Shown: piece by piece, positions 1 to 5,544 of the stretch
Layout: each line of letters opens with the position of its first letter
How positions within the stretch are numbered: the stretch's first letter is position 1
Origin: Erysipelotrichia bacterium
Lineage (GTDB): Bacteria > Bacillota_I > Bacilli_A > Erysipelotrichales > Erysipelotrichaceae
Length of the DNA: 6,637 bases
Direction of reading: 5' to 3'
NCBI GenBank assembly: GCA_009916335.1
Contig: SAAR01000190.1
Span: 1 to 6,637, forward strand
Notes under the pieces: model-generated
Told to the model about the DNA's origin: nothing
Databases searched by the model: none
Seen by the model: the letters and a program-made list of their open reading frames with translations, nothing else
Position numbers and translations under genes: made by a program

Positions 1-117
1 AGTAAACACACTGATTTTATCAGTGCTTTTTATTCACAACAACGACTTTTTGATCCATTTAAAAGAATGAACTATTCAATCCATGCGTATTGTAAGGAAT
101 ATAGCAAGCTTTCATAA
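1..117 (+). CDS. possible C-terminal end of a plus-strand gene entering from the left
   Basis: The frame is open from base 1 to a TAA at 115-117 (38 codons). It reads as ordinary protein sequence, with segments such as FYSQQRLFDPFKR and SIHAYCKEYSKLS, and with codon choice normal for an AT-rich Firmicute. No start is visible, so it would be the last part of a gene beginning outside the window and converging on the AbiE operon. I do not recognise the family. One point against it is a perfect 7-base hairpin followed by a T-rich stretch at 9-33, which would lie inside this frame. An open frame of this length can also arise by chance in such AT-rich DNA, so the call is tentative. Confidence 0.4.
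   Translation, partial: SKHTDFISAFYSQQRLFDPFKRMNYSIHAYCKEYSKLS
9..33 (+). terminator. terminator-like hairpin, plus strand
   Basis: CACTGAT (9-15) and ATCAGTG (19-25) form a perfect 7-base stem with a 3-base loop, followed by CTTTTTATT. The shape fits an intrinsic terminator for a gene to the left of the window. It conflicts with the open frame at 1-117: if that frame is a real gene tail, the hairpin is internal and probably fortuitous. The stem is AT-rich and short, so it would be a weak terminator. Confidence 0.35.
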
Positions 118-203
118 ATCACTTCTTTTTAATCTCATAATCTCCTAAAGATACCATTACAATTAACATTTTTATAATCATTTTAAATCAAGTCCACATT
201 ACC

Positions 204-404
204 TCACTTATTTTTTATCAACTTAACAGCGCCCTTAATAATCTTAGGACCAAACTTCTTTATTCCAATGCCTAGAGCTGTAAGTCCACCTAATCCTACT
301 ATATTATTTCCCTGTTTTTGATGTTTTGTACATAACCTAGTCTTATTTTTAGGATTCGTAATTATTCTCCCACAAACAATACACGTTTTTTCCTTCTCAC
401 TCAT
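204..404 (-). CDS. 66-aa Cys/His-knuckle protein with cationic hydrophobic tail, AbiE operon gene 4
   Basis: No known family recognised. The start is placed at 404 rather than at upstream in-frame ATGs because GGAGG at 414-418 lies nine bases before it. It overlaps the end of the preceding gene by 8 bases. Residues 8-28 carry C8-x2-C11-x13-C25-x2-H28, a plausible single zinc site. Residues 32-48 are rich in Gly and hydrophobic residues. Residues 49-66 contain seven lysines and no acidic residue, spaced among Ile, Val, Leu and Phe, as in an amphipathic membrane-active helix. The whole protein has only two acidic residues against fifteen Lys/Arg. Position at the end of a toxin-antitoxin operon suggests, by inference only, a membrane-acting or nucleic-acid-binding accessory or effector. 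Other possibilities are a small regulator or a ribosome-associated zinc protein. The gene looks real; its function is unknown. Confidence 0.75.
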   Translation of the reverse strand: MSEKEKTCIVCGRIITNPKNKTRLCTKHQKQGNNIVGLGGLTALGIGIKKFGPKIIKGAVKLIKNK

Positions 405-1518
405 CTTTACAATCCTCCACTGATACAACATAAATTTCATTATCCATATTTTCAATCATATTCAATTCTAAAGCATTTATACTTGATTCCAATGCAGGTT
501 TCATTTCCTTAGAGAATGTATACCAGCAATTCAAATTCTTACTATCATATGGGAAATAATCATGCATCAGTGTCGCTACCGATAACCCTTTTTTAGTAAC
601 TGGCTTCTCTAGAAAATCATATACCACATGTTGATACGATTGTAACACTTCCTTTGCAACTTTTGTTTCTCCCATATATTCGAGAAGTTGCATACGAACT
701 CCAACATATTTTGTCGCAATTTGAAAATCACTCGTAATGTAACTCATGTATGTATTTATTTGATTACCAAATTGAAGAAATGGAATGCTTGTACGTCTTG
801 CAAATGCTCTAGTTGTAGTTTCTATATCTGCATAAACAGCATTTAAAGCTGTTCGTATTTTCTCGTCTGCCACCTTTAACGCCTGTATCTTTTCTTCTTG
901 GGTATTTTTATGCTCTGCCTCCAGCACTATTGACCTTGCATCAAGAAACGGAACAACAATGTCCCTATCTCTATCCTTTTCTAATTGATATGTTTGAAAT
1001 TCTTGAATATCGGCTAGTTTAGCATAAATCTGCCGCATTTGAATTTGGTTTCCAATACTTCTAACTGTTTCAACTGTATCTGGATTGTTAACCACTTTTT
1101 TTAATGTTATATCCTTAATTCGTACATCATTCTCATCAAGGATAACAGCTCTGAGATTTCCATCAACTTGTTTTGATTCTCCTACAGAGTATATTCCCTT
1201 TTTGAGTTTTGATTTTATATCTACTGATAAATTATCAAAATCGGGAATAAGGGTAACATTACCTTTCAGTAATACGTCTGCATGATGAACGACATTGTTC
1301 AATAGCCCAAAATCTGCTACAGGGAAATCTCTTATTAACTCTAAATTTGACTGCTTTCTTAAGGTCAAAGACATTTGTTGAACATAACCCTCAAAGAAAT
1401 CGCTCATAACAGTAATATCTCTACCATACTTATCTTCTTCGGTCTTAAAAATAACTAAAGGTTCTTTTTCTGTTTTCAAAACAGCATTTTCTAATGTATC
1501 TTCTAGTTCTGATGCCAT
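397..1518 (-). CDS. 373-aa protein of unknown function, AbiE operon gene 3
   Basis: I do not recognise this family. The ATG at 1518 is supported by GGAG at 1526-1529, seven bases upstream, and the gene overlaps the toxin gene by 16 bases. No signal peptide or membrane segment is evident, so it is probably cytoplasmic. Residues about 60-145 alternate short hydrophobic runs with turns, as in a beta-rich domain, and include the stretch KQVDGNLRAVILDEN (116-130). Residues about 150-300 look mainly helical, with a highly charged EKDRDRD at 180-186 and a Glu/Lys/Gln-rich segment around 200-225 that could form a coiled coil. The C-terminal part has an aromatic patch (HDYFPYDSKNLNCWYTF, 319-335) and an acidic end. 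No nuclease, kinase or ATPase motif is visible. Tight coupling to AbiEii suggests a partner or third component of the system, for example a scaffold, sensor or modulator; this is inference from position only. Confidence 0.85.
   Translation of the reverse strand: MASELEDTLENAVLKTEKEPLVIFKTEEDKYGRDITVMSDFFEGYVQQMSLTLRKQSNLELIRDFPVADFGLLNNVVHHADVLLKGNVTLIPDFDNLSVDIKSKLKKGIYSVGESKQVDGNLRAVILDENDVRIKDITLKKVVNNPDTVETVRSIGNQIQMRQIYAKLADIQEFQTYQLEKDRDRDIVVPFLDARSIVLEAEHKNTQEEKIQALKVADEKIRTALNAVYADIETTTRAFARRTSIPFLQFGNQINTYMSYITSDFQIATKYVGVRMQLLEYMGETKVAKEVLQSYQHVVYDFLEKPVTKKGLSVATLMHDYFPYDSKNLNCWYTFSKEMKPALESSINALELNMIENMDNEIYVVSVEDCKDE
414..418 (-). promoter_or_regulatory. ribosome binding site that fixes the 404 start
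   Basis: GGAGG on the minus strand lies nine bases before the ATG at 402-404, inside the last codons of the preceding gene. It selects the 66-residue form over a longer frame beginning at 455, which has no comparable site. Confidence 0.75.
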
Positions 1519-2363
1519 AAGTCATCTCCGTTCATTTCATCCATAACTTTCACTATCATATCACAAACATCTTTAAATTTAACATCTTTAGCATACTCGA
1601 AATTTTTCTGATATGACTGCCATTGTTGTTGCATAACCTGGCTATTTTTTACCATCTCCAATATGTACTTGTAGTTTGAAATCACTTCATATGAACCTCT
1701 TTTTTGAGGAGTAGCTGTGAGTGCCTGTTTTAATGATTGTGTATTGATATTATTAAACTGCAATTTTCTCAATATATACACATCATAATAATCTCTCGGT
1801 CTAGTATTTTGATCCCCTCTTGATATTACTGTTTCCAATTTTTCTGCAAGAACTGTTTCCAGATTATATGCAAGAACAGATATATCTCTATCCTCAAGCA
1901 ATAATTTAAAACTATACTTGACCTCACTTGGTGTGATTTTATCTCCCGTTGTAATATCTAATTTCAACGGTACAGCCATTGGTGGATAATTTGCTGTCAA
2001 ATGAACTCTATAACCTGTATACTCATCTCCGTCACGAATTTCTCCAATACTACGAAAAGAAAAGGTTACATCATCTTTTAATTCTATTTTACATATGTCT
2101 TCAAACATATCCTGTACTGTTTCTTCATTCACTGGAAGACCTTTGATGGTTGCATCCATATCCATTGTTGCACGAGTATCAAGACCTACCATTGCAGCAA
2201 TCAGAAATCCACCCTTAAGAATAAAGTTGTTTTGATAATTTGACATCGATATTCTTTCTAATAGTCTTTCAAGCATAAAATTCTGCATAACAAGTTGGGC
2301 TGATATATTCTTTTCTTTTGCGAGGTTTTTTATTATTGCTTTTAATTGCATTGCATTTTTCAT
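1503..2363 (-). CDS. AbiEii/AbiGii-family nucleotidyltransferase toxin
   Basis: This is the toxin of a type IV AbiE toxin-antitoxin pair, a member of the DNA polymerase beta-type nucleotidyltransferase superfamily. Characterised relatives bind nucleotides (GTP for AbiEii) or transfer nucleotides to tRNA (mycobacterial MenT), which stops growth. Visible motifs in order: KGGFLI at 50-55 (nucleotide-binding loop), RATMDMD at 64-70 with the metal-ligand pair D68/D70, LKLDITTGD at 133-141 with the third acidic residue D136, AEKLETVISRG at 173-183, and RPRDYYDVYIL at 188-198, the family's Arg/Asp motif. At 286 residues it has the usual family length and looks catalytically intact. The ATG at 2363 is chosen because GGAGG at 2371-2375 lies seven bases upstream. 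It overlaps the antitoxin stop by 4 bases. The substrate here cannot be read from the sequence. Confidence 0.93.
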   Translation of the reverse strand: MKNAMQLKAIIKNLAKEKNISAQLVMQNFMLERLLERISMSNYQNNFILKGGFLIAAMVGLDTRATMDMDATIKGLPVNEETVQDMFEDICKIELKDDVTFSFRSIGEIRDGDEYTGYRVHLTANYPPMAVPLKLDITTGDKITPSEVKYSFKLLLEDRDISVLAYNLETVLAEKLETVISRGDQNTRPRDYYDVYILRKLQFNNINTQSLKQALTATPQKRGSYEVISNYKYILEMVKNSQVMQQQWQSYQKNFEYAKDVKFKDVCDMIVKVMDEMNGDDLWHQN

Positions 2364-2953
2364 AGCAGTACCTCCAAATATGCTCTTAGTTTTGTCTCCA
2401 CTTTAAATATCTTCGCATACTCTGATATAAGTGGTATATTCTTATTCTTTCCAGATGCATATTTTTTAAAGCTTTCCGTAATCGTTTGTATATCTGCGGA
2501 ACTGTTTGGACGCAGAATATCACAAAGTGTCCGTTCTCGATTATATGCCTTTACAATGTTCCCTCCAGGAGTTTTTACCTCCGTCACACCAATCTCATGC
2601 CATTCTGATTTGCACTGCATACAATTAACTCTGTTTTCTTTCGGTTTTGTAAGGTTATACGTCGACGGAAAAGTCATAGCATACATATTCGGTGTTCTAT
2701 CTGTTAAGTCCCATAAAAACAATGCTGTTTCATGTGAGAAAATTCCTTTTTTAAACCTGCTCTGCAAATTAAAAAGCTCATCATCCCACACTTCAGGCAA
2801 GATATATACACCACGTGCTGATTTTTCCAACATCCCTTTTTCTACAAGGTATTTTAAATTTCCACGAGAAATCCCAGCAGCAACAACCATTGCAGTAGTT
2901 ACTACACTATTATTATCTTTTGCCATTTTCATAATATCATCTGTTGCTCCCAT
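2360..2953 (-). CDS. AbiEi-family antitoxin and transcriptional repressor
   Basis: This is the antitoxin of the AbiE pair. In characterised AbiE systems it neutralises the toxin without stable binding to it (type IV) and represses its own operon through an N-terminal winged helix. Residues about 5-52 match that fold, including the helix-turn-helix segment VVAAGISRGNLKYLVEKGML and the wing ARGVYIL. The rest is the AbiEi antitoxin domain, with the typical GIFSHETALFLWDL (70-83), AMTFPSTYN (92-100) and YNRERTLCDILRP (137-149). Length (197) is normal. AGGAGG at 2961-2966, seven bases before the ATG, fixes the start. It is the first gene of the operon, with the toxin overlapping by ATGA. A C-x2-C pair (111-114) is present and may be incidental. 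Confidence 0.93.
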   Translation of the reverse strand: MGATDDIMKMAKDNNSVVTTAMVVAAGISRGNLKYLVEKGMLEKSARGVYILPEVWDDELFNLQSRFKKGIFSHETALFLWDLTDRTPNMYAMTFPSTYNLTKPKENRVNCMQCKSEWHEIGVTEVKTPGGNIVKAYNRERTLCDILRPNSSADIQTITESFKKYASGKNKNIPLISEYAKIFKVETKLRAYLEVLL

Positions 2954-2971
2954 TAAACTACCTCCTCTTTT

Positions 2972-3010
2972 CTTTTATGCTTATAATTGTATGATTCACA
3001 AGCACAAAAG
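2972..3010 (-). promoter_or_regulatory. candidate AbiEi operator: 39-base near-palindrome across the promoter
   Basis: On the minus strand CTTTTGTGCTT (3000-3010) is mirrored by AAGCATAAAAG (2972-2982), matching at 10 of 11 positions with a 17-base spacer that is itself partly symmetric. It starts inside the -35 box, contains the whole -10 box and covers the predicted start site, so a bound protein would block RNA polymerase. Streptococcal AbiEi is known to bind inverted repeats in its own promoter and repress it. The assignment to this AbiEi is inference. Confidence 0.6.
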
Positions 3011-3014
3011 TCAA
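2986..3014 (-). promoter_or_regulatory. sigma-A promoter of the AbiE operon
   Basis: On the minus strand TTGACT (3009-3014) and TACAAT (2986-2991) are separated by exactly 17 bases, each one mismatch from the consensus. Transcription should start near 2979, giving a leader of about 25 bases that carries the AGGAGG of the antitoxin gene. No comparable promoter was seen inside the operon. Confidence 0.8.
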
Positions 3015-3177
3015 TACCCAACAAAAATATTGCTATTCATTCTGATTTATTTTCTACCATTCAGCGCCAACAATCATAAAAAACTTCATCATTTTATCCT
3101 TTATTTGCCTTCCTTAATTTTGTAGCGATCCCGCTTCTACACCGATTTCAACACTGTACTTCGACTTCATATTTTTG

Positions 3178-3442
3178 TTACTCAAGCAAACTACCATCTA
3201 AACGTGAAATAATTAGGCTATTATCTATCATCAATTTCATTACTTTCAAATAGATACCATTTTTAAAATAATCCATAGATAAGTTTTCTATATTATCATC
3301 ACTAATAAATGCTCAGCAGAATTATTAAATAAATCTTTTTGGATTTTTCCACACTATGTAATTGACAGAAAAAACCCACAACTTCTTTGAGATAAAATAC
3401 CGAATAAATCGTCTTTATTGTATCTTGTACAATATCAAACAC
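3178..3442 (-). pseudogene. frameshifted coding remnant, unknown family
   Basis: Three consecutive minus-strand frames read as one protein if two single-base losses are restored. The first (from 3442) gives VFDIVQDTIKTIYSVFYLKE and continues to about 3340. The second covers KDLFNNSAEHLL, after a shift in a run of five A. The third (3312-3178) gives DDNIENLSMDYFKNGIYLKV and ends in SRLDGSLLE before a TAA. Composition and codon use look like genuine former coding sequence, probably the C-terminal 90 or so residues of a protein. The family is not recognised. It lies directly upstream of the AbiE promoter, in the same direction, and may be the end of a decayed neighbour. Confidence 0.45.
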
Positions 3443-3446
3443 TTTG

Positions 3447-3614
3447 TTAGATGCACATTGAGGCTTGTATATATTTCATTTGTTTTAATCCTCCAACCTG
3501 TGTTATTTGTTTTTTAGTAAACTCCTCTACAATGGTATTTTTACAAATATGGCATACCCCCTCAATAAGAATCGCTTTTCCCCATTCGCTTTTATTTCCA
3601 ATTTAAAAGTTTAC
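3447..3614 (-). pseudogene. frameshifted fragment with a CxxC motif
   Basis: One minus-strand frame (from about 3612) reads FKLEIKANGEKRFLL. A second, shifted frame (3602-3447) reads IEGVCHICKNTIVEEFTKKQ and ends ASMCI before a TAA. Joined at the shift they resemble the start of a small zinc-binding protein carrying one C-x2-C pair; a second pair that would complete a zinc site is missing. It may belong with the remnant at 3178-3442. No start codon or ribosome binding site is intact. Family uncertain. Confidence 0.4.
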
Positions 3615-3733
3615 CATATATTTTTCTTTTTAATATCATAATATTATTCGCCTTATTTTATTATATGCACATTTAATAATGTTTGTTTATAAGACAATAC
3701 CCACATATAGACTGAAGTCGTTTATTAAGAGAT

Positions 3734-3764
3734 AAAAAAACAAGAATTACAACTTGCATTCTTG
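3734..3764 (-). terminator. intrinsic terminator, minus strand
   Basis: On the minus strand CAAGAAT (3764-3758) and ATTCTTG (3747-3741) form a perfect 7-base stem with a 10-base loop, followed at once by seven T (3740-3734). It is the best terminator in the window. It ends transcription coming from higher coordinates, either from the phosphatidyltransferase operon (stop at 4101) or from the lost gene whose tail seems to lie at 3865-3996. It also insulates the AbiE operon from that transcription. Confidence 0.75.
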
Positions 3765-3804
3765 TACTTATCCGAAAATCCTTATTCTACGGACTTTCAG
3801 CCTA

Positions 3805-3922
3805 TGTCCTTGTATCAATCACGCTACTGTTTTCTCATAACCTTCTGACGATAGCACACACCCCTCAACCCCCGTGGTTACTGGCTTTTCGCTTAGTGGG
3901 TGCATTTTTTCTGTCCTTGTAT
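3805..3922. repeat. 11-base direct repeat pair
   Basis: TGTCCTTGTAT occurs at 3805-3815 and again at 3912-3922, in the same orientation, 107 bases apart. The DNA between them is locally GC-rich and includes a C-rich stretch at 3860-3873. The role is unknown. The pair could be a recombination scar or protein-binding repeats of a former mobile element, or coincidence. Confidence 0.35.
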
Positions 3923-3996
3923 TGCGTATTTGATACATTTTTTTCAGGCTGTTTTTCCGTCTTTTTATGTACTTCTAAAATTATGCACAGCCATTG
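3865..3996 (-). pseudogene. possible lysine-rich C-terminal fragment of a lost gene
   Basis: After a TAA at 3997-3999 a minus-strand frame runs for 43 codons to TGA at 3865-3867. It contains the basic stretches VHKKTEKQPEKN and YKDRKNAPTKRKASNHGG, of the kind found at the C-terminal ends of DNA-binding or mobilisation proteins. The same frame can be read further upstream through the stop. A second overlapping frame (MHPLSEKPVTTG to EKTVA, ending near 3823) is also open, so the true coding frame is uncertain. The terminator at 3734-3764 sits at a suitable distance downstream. No family is claimed. Confidence 0.25.
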
Positions 3997-4100
3997 TTAC
4001 ATTGTATTAAAGTGGACTCTTTTTCCTCTGTTGCCGTTCCAAACATGATACAATTAACGGCACATCTTTTAACGATGAGCAAGTCATAAACTGTTGTTTA

Positions 4101-4622
4101 TCACTCTATTTCTTTTCCTCTGCAGATAAAGTATCCCTCCTGTATAGCTGCTAAAGTTGCTATGGAACAAGTAAAGCCAATTGCTATTGACAATATTTTC
4201 CATGAAACAATGCCGATACCAAAAGGCAATAAAAACAGCATAGTACCTGTAACTTTGTTCATCGCCATACGCACAGAAATCAACTTATGAAATATCACAA
4301 GGATCAATATTAGATTTGAGAGTTTGATGAAAGCAATAATCGCAATCCAAATCAACTGCCATTTTGGCACATATAGGGATGCCAAAATATTTGACAAAAC
4401 CGCCATAACAAATACAAAATCAGCAATCGTATCAAGTTTTGCTCCAAATGATGAGTTTAGGTTGAGTTTTCTTGCTACCAAGCCATCAATCATATCTGTG
4501 AAAGCACCAAGAATATAAAATACGTAGAACCCTACAGAAAAGGCGGAGTAAAACAATATGCATACCGCAAATACGATACGGCTTGCTGTAACAGCATCTG
4601 CTACATTCAGTTTATGTTTCAC
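4101..4622 (-). CDS. CDP-alcohol phosphatidyltransferase family membrane protein
   Basis: Members transfer a phosphatidyl (or similar) group from a CDP-linked donor to an alcohol at the membrane; phosphatidylglycerophosphate synthase is the best-known case. The full signature DxxDGxxARx8Gx3Dx3D is present, with D43, D46, G47, A50, R51, G60, D64 and D68 of the 173-residue form, so the active site looks intact. About five or six hydrophobic segments follow the usual layout. The start is placed at a GTG (4620-4622) because GGAGG at 4631-4635 lies eight bases upstream and the protein then begins just before the first membrane helix, as is normal. An ATG at 4700 would add 26 residues, has no ribosome binding site, and the added Arg/Lys-rich stretch looks untypical. 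It lies 117 bases downstream of the DUF3788 gene. The alcohol acceptor cannot be told; an accessory rather than housekeeping copy is likely from the context. Confidence 0.87.
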   Translation of the reverse strand: MKHKLNVADAVTASRIVFAVCILFYSAFSVGFYVFYILGAFTDMIDGLVARKLNLNSSFGAKLDTIADFVFVMAVLSNILASLYVPKWQLIWIAIIAFIKLSNLILILVIFHKLISVRMAMNKVTGTMLFLLPFGIGIVSWKILSIAIGFTCSIATLAAIQEGYFICRGKEIE

Positions 4623-4630
4623 CCCAAGCA

Positions 4631-4635
4631 CCTCC
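4631..4635 (-). promoter_or_regulatory. ribosome binding site supporting the GTG start at 4622
   Basis: GGAGG on the minus strand, eight bases before GTG at 4620-4622. No comparable site precedes the ATG at 4700, so the shorter protein is preferred. Confidence 0.65.
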
Positions 4636-4739
4636 ACAACTTCTAATTCAACCGCTTGCCTTCTTTTTCGGCTACCCCGCCAGCCAAAGATAAAGTTCAT
4701 CCAACGGAACAGCTTTCTTGCCTATCCGGAAATCCGACT

Positions 4740-5162
4740 TTATTTACTTAGCCTGCGGATATGGATAAGTTTCAGCACATCGCTGTATAACGCATCGGAA
4801 GTTTTCAAATCAATCATCATCCACCTCTGCCCATTTCCTTCTTTTGTCTCGGCATATATCTTCTGAAGCTCACCAGACATTTGAGGCAGCAGATTTTCTG
4901 TTGTCTCCTTCTCTTTAGCGCTGACAACCACCAATACAGTAAAATAGTTTTCTTTTGGATAGACCGTGCATAATGACTTCCCGGCTTTTTTGAATTTTAT
5001 GTTCCATCCCCGCAGCCAGACATCCTTACTGTATTCTATCTTGCAAAGCGCCTTGTATTCCTTCTCCAAATGCCTGCACAACTCGGTGAACAATGGATTG
5101 TTTATGTAGGCACCCATTTCTTCTATATTGGGCTTGTGATTCATGTCTTTGATATCAATCAT
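4740..5162 (-). CDS. DUF3788 family protein
   Basis: A 140-residue soluble protein matching the DUF3788 pattern: a Pro/Leu-rich N-terminal helix region (PLFTELCRHLEKEYK, 23-37), then a tryptophan and GW pair in VWLRGWNIKFKK (48-59), a strand LCTVYPKENYFTVLVVVS (64-81), and the C-terminal GNGQRWMMIDLK (109-120) with VLKLIHIRR near the end. The biochemical function of the family is not known; homologues are single-domain cytoplasmic proteins of about this size. AGGAGG at 5171-5176, eight bases before the ATG, fixes the start. It lies upstream of the phosphatidyltransferase in the same direction and is probably cotranscribed with it. Both genes are more GC-rich than the AbiE operon and the right flank. 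Confidence 0.85.
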   Translation of the reverse strand: MIDIKDMNHKPNIEEMGAYINNPLFTELCRHLEKEYKALCKIEYSKDVWLRGWNIKFKKAGKSLCTVYPKENYFTVLVVVSAKEKETTENLLPQMSGELQKIYAETKEGNGQRWMMIDLKTSDALYSDVLKLIHIRRLSK

Positions 5163-5221
5163 TCCTGCTTCCTCCTGAATAAATGCATATTTTCTTTACT
5201 CGCTGCCATCTTATTTTCCAT
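5159..5221 (-). other. 20-codon reading frame coupled to the DUF3788 start
   Basis: A minus-strand frame beginning ATG at 5219-5221 and reading MENKMAASKENM ends in a TGA (5159-5161) that overlaps the DUF3788 ATG. The DUF3788 ribosome binding site lies inside it. It could be a leader peptide coupling translation, or the end of a lost upstream gene. It lacks a good ribosome binding site of its own, so it may be chance. Confidence 0.2.
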
Positions 5222-5227
5222 CGGGAC

Positions 5228-5345
5228 TTACAATTCTTTAGCATAGAAGCGCGCGCCCTTTTTGGGGTGCGCTCCTTTCACCAAATCCCGGCCTGACATC
5301 AACTTTATACAACAGCCGTTCTGTTTACCTTTCAGACGCTCCGAT
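5228..5345 (-). other. open frame resembling a short C-terminal fragment
   Basis: After a TGA near 5350 a minus-strand frame runs 40 codons to TAA at 5228-5230, with an internal ATG at 5299 giving MSGRDLVKGAHPKKGARFYA and three more residues. It is locally GC-rich and protein-like, but has no ribosome binding site. It could be a decayed gene end or part of the untranslated leader of the DUF3788 gene. Confidence 0.2.
5248..5273. repeat. GC-rich hairpin upstream of DUF3788
   Basis: AGCGC (5248-5252) and GCGCT (5269-5273) close a stem that continues inward, through one bulged G and a G-T pair, to CCC/GGG around a TTTTT loop, for about ten pairs. Neither strand has a T-run after it, so it is not a standard terminator. 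It sits in the leader or coding remnant about 90 bases before the DUF3788 start and could influence expression or mark an element end. Confidence 0.45.
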
Positions 5346-5422
5346 TGCTGTCAATAATCCTGCACACTCCCACTATGCCAGCATTCCTATGCACTCACCA
5401 AGCCAAAATCGAATAATAAGTC

Positions 5423-5473
5423 ATAGGGCAGATTTCAAAATCCCATCAATGCATCATGGAAATCTCGCCCTAT
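5423..5473. repeat. 14-base inverted repeat
   Basis: ATAGGGCAGATTTC (5423-5436) is matched in reverse by GAAATCTCGCCCTAT (5459-5473), identical apart from one extra base, around a 22-base loop. On the plus strand the second arm runs into five T (5473-5477), so it could act as a plus-strand terminator, but no plus-strand gene precedes it. It may instead be the folded end of a mobile element or a processed RNA structure. Confidence 0.55.
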
Positions 5474-5544
5474 TTTTCAAATTTACCGGTCACTCTTGTT
5501 ACAAGCTGACTTTCAATAAATGCCCGTTTTATCGGCTTTTTCAT
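5470..5544 (-). other. 24-codon reading frame, possible remnant
   Basis: ATG at 5542-5544 starts a frame reading MKKPIKRAFIESQLVTRVTG and four more residues to TAG at 5470-5472. It is basic and protein-like, with only a weak purine-rich stretch before it. It may be a very small protein or the surviving start of a truncated gene. No family recognised. Confidence 0.25.

Noticed and set aside
59..181. Very small minus-strand frames after the AbiE operon (starts at 181 and 115)
   Set aside because: About 20 codons or fewer, no convincing ribosome binding sites, and one is antisense to the open frame at 1-117.
405..455. N-terminal extension of the 66-aa protein (17 more residues from an ATG at 455)
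   Set aside because: The sequence lies within the coding end of the 373-aa gene and has no ribosome binding site, whereas the ATG at 404 has GGAGG nine bases upstream.
1085..1285. Plus-strand frame inside the 373-aa gene
   Set aside because: Antisense to a gene with a good start, ribosome binding site and operon context.
2346..3125. Long plus-strand open frame (259 codons)
   Set aside because: It lies opposite the AbiEi gene and its promoter, has no ribosome binding site, and AbiEi on the other strand has clear family motifs; it is an antisense shadow.
4558..4866. Plus-strand frames opposite the phosphatidyltransferase and DUF3788 genes (also 4324-4518)
   Set aside because: Both are opposite genes with recognisable family motifs and have no ribosome binding sites.
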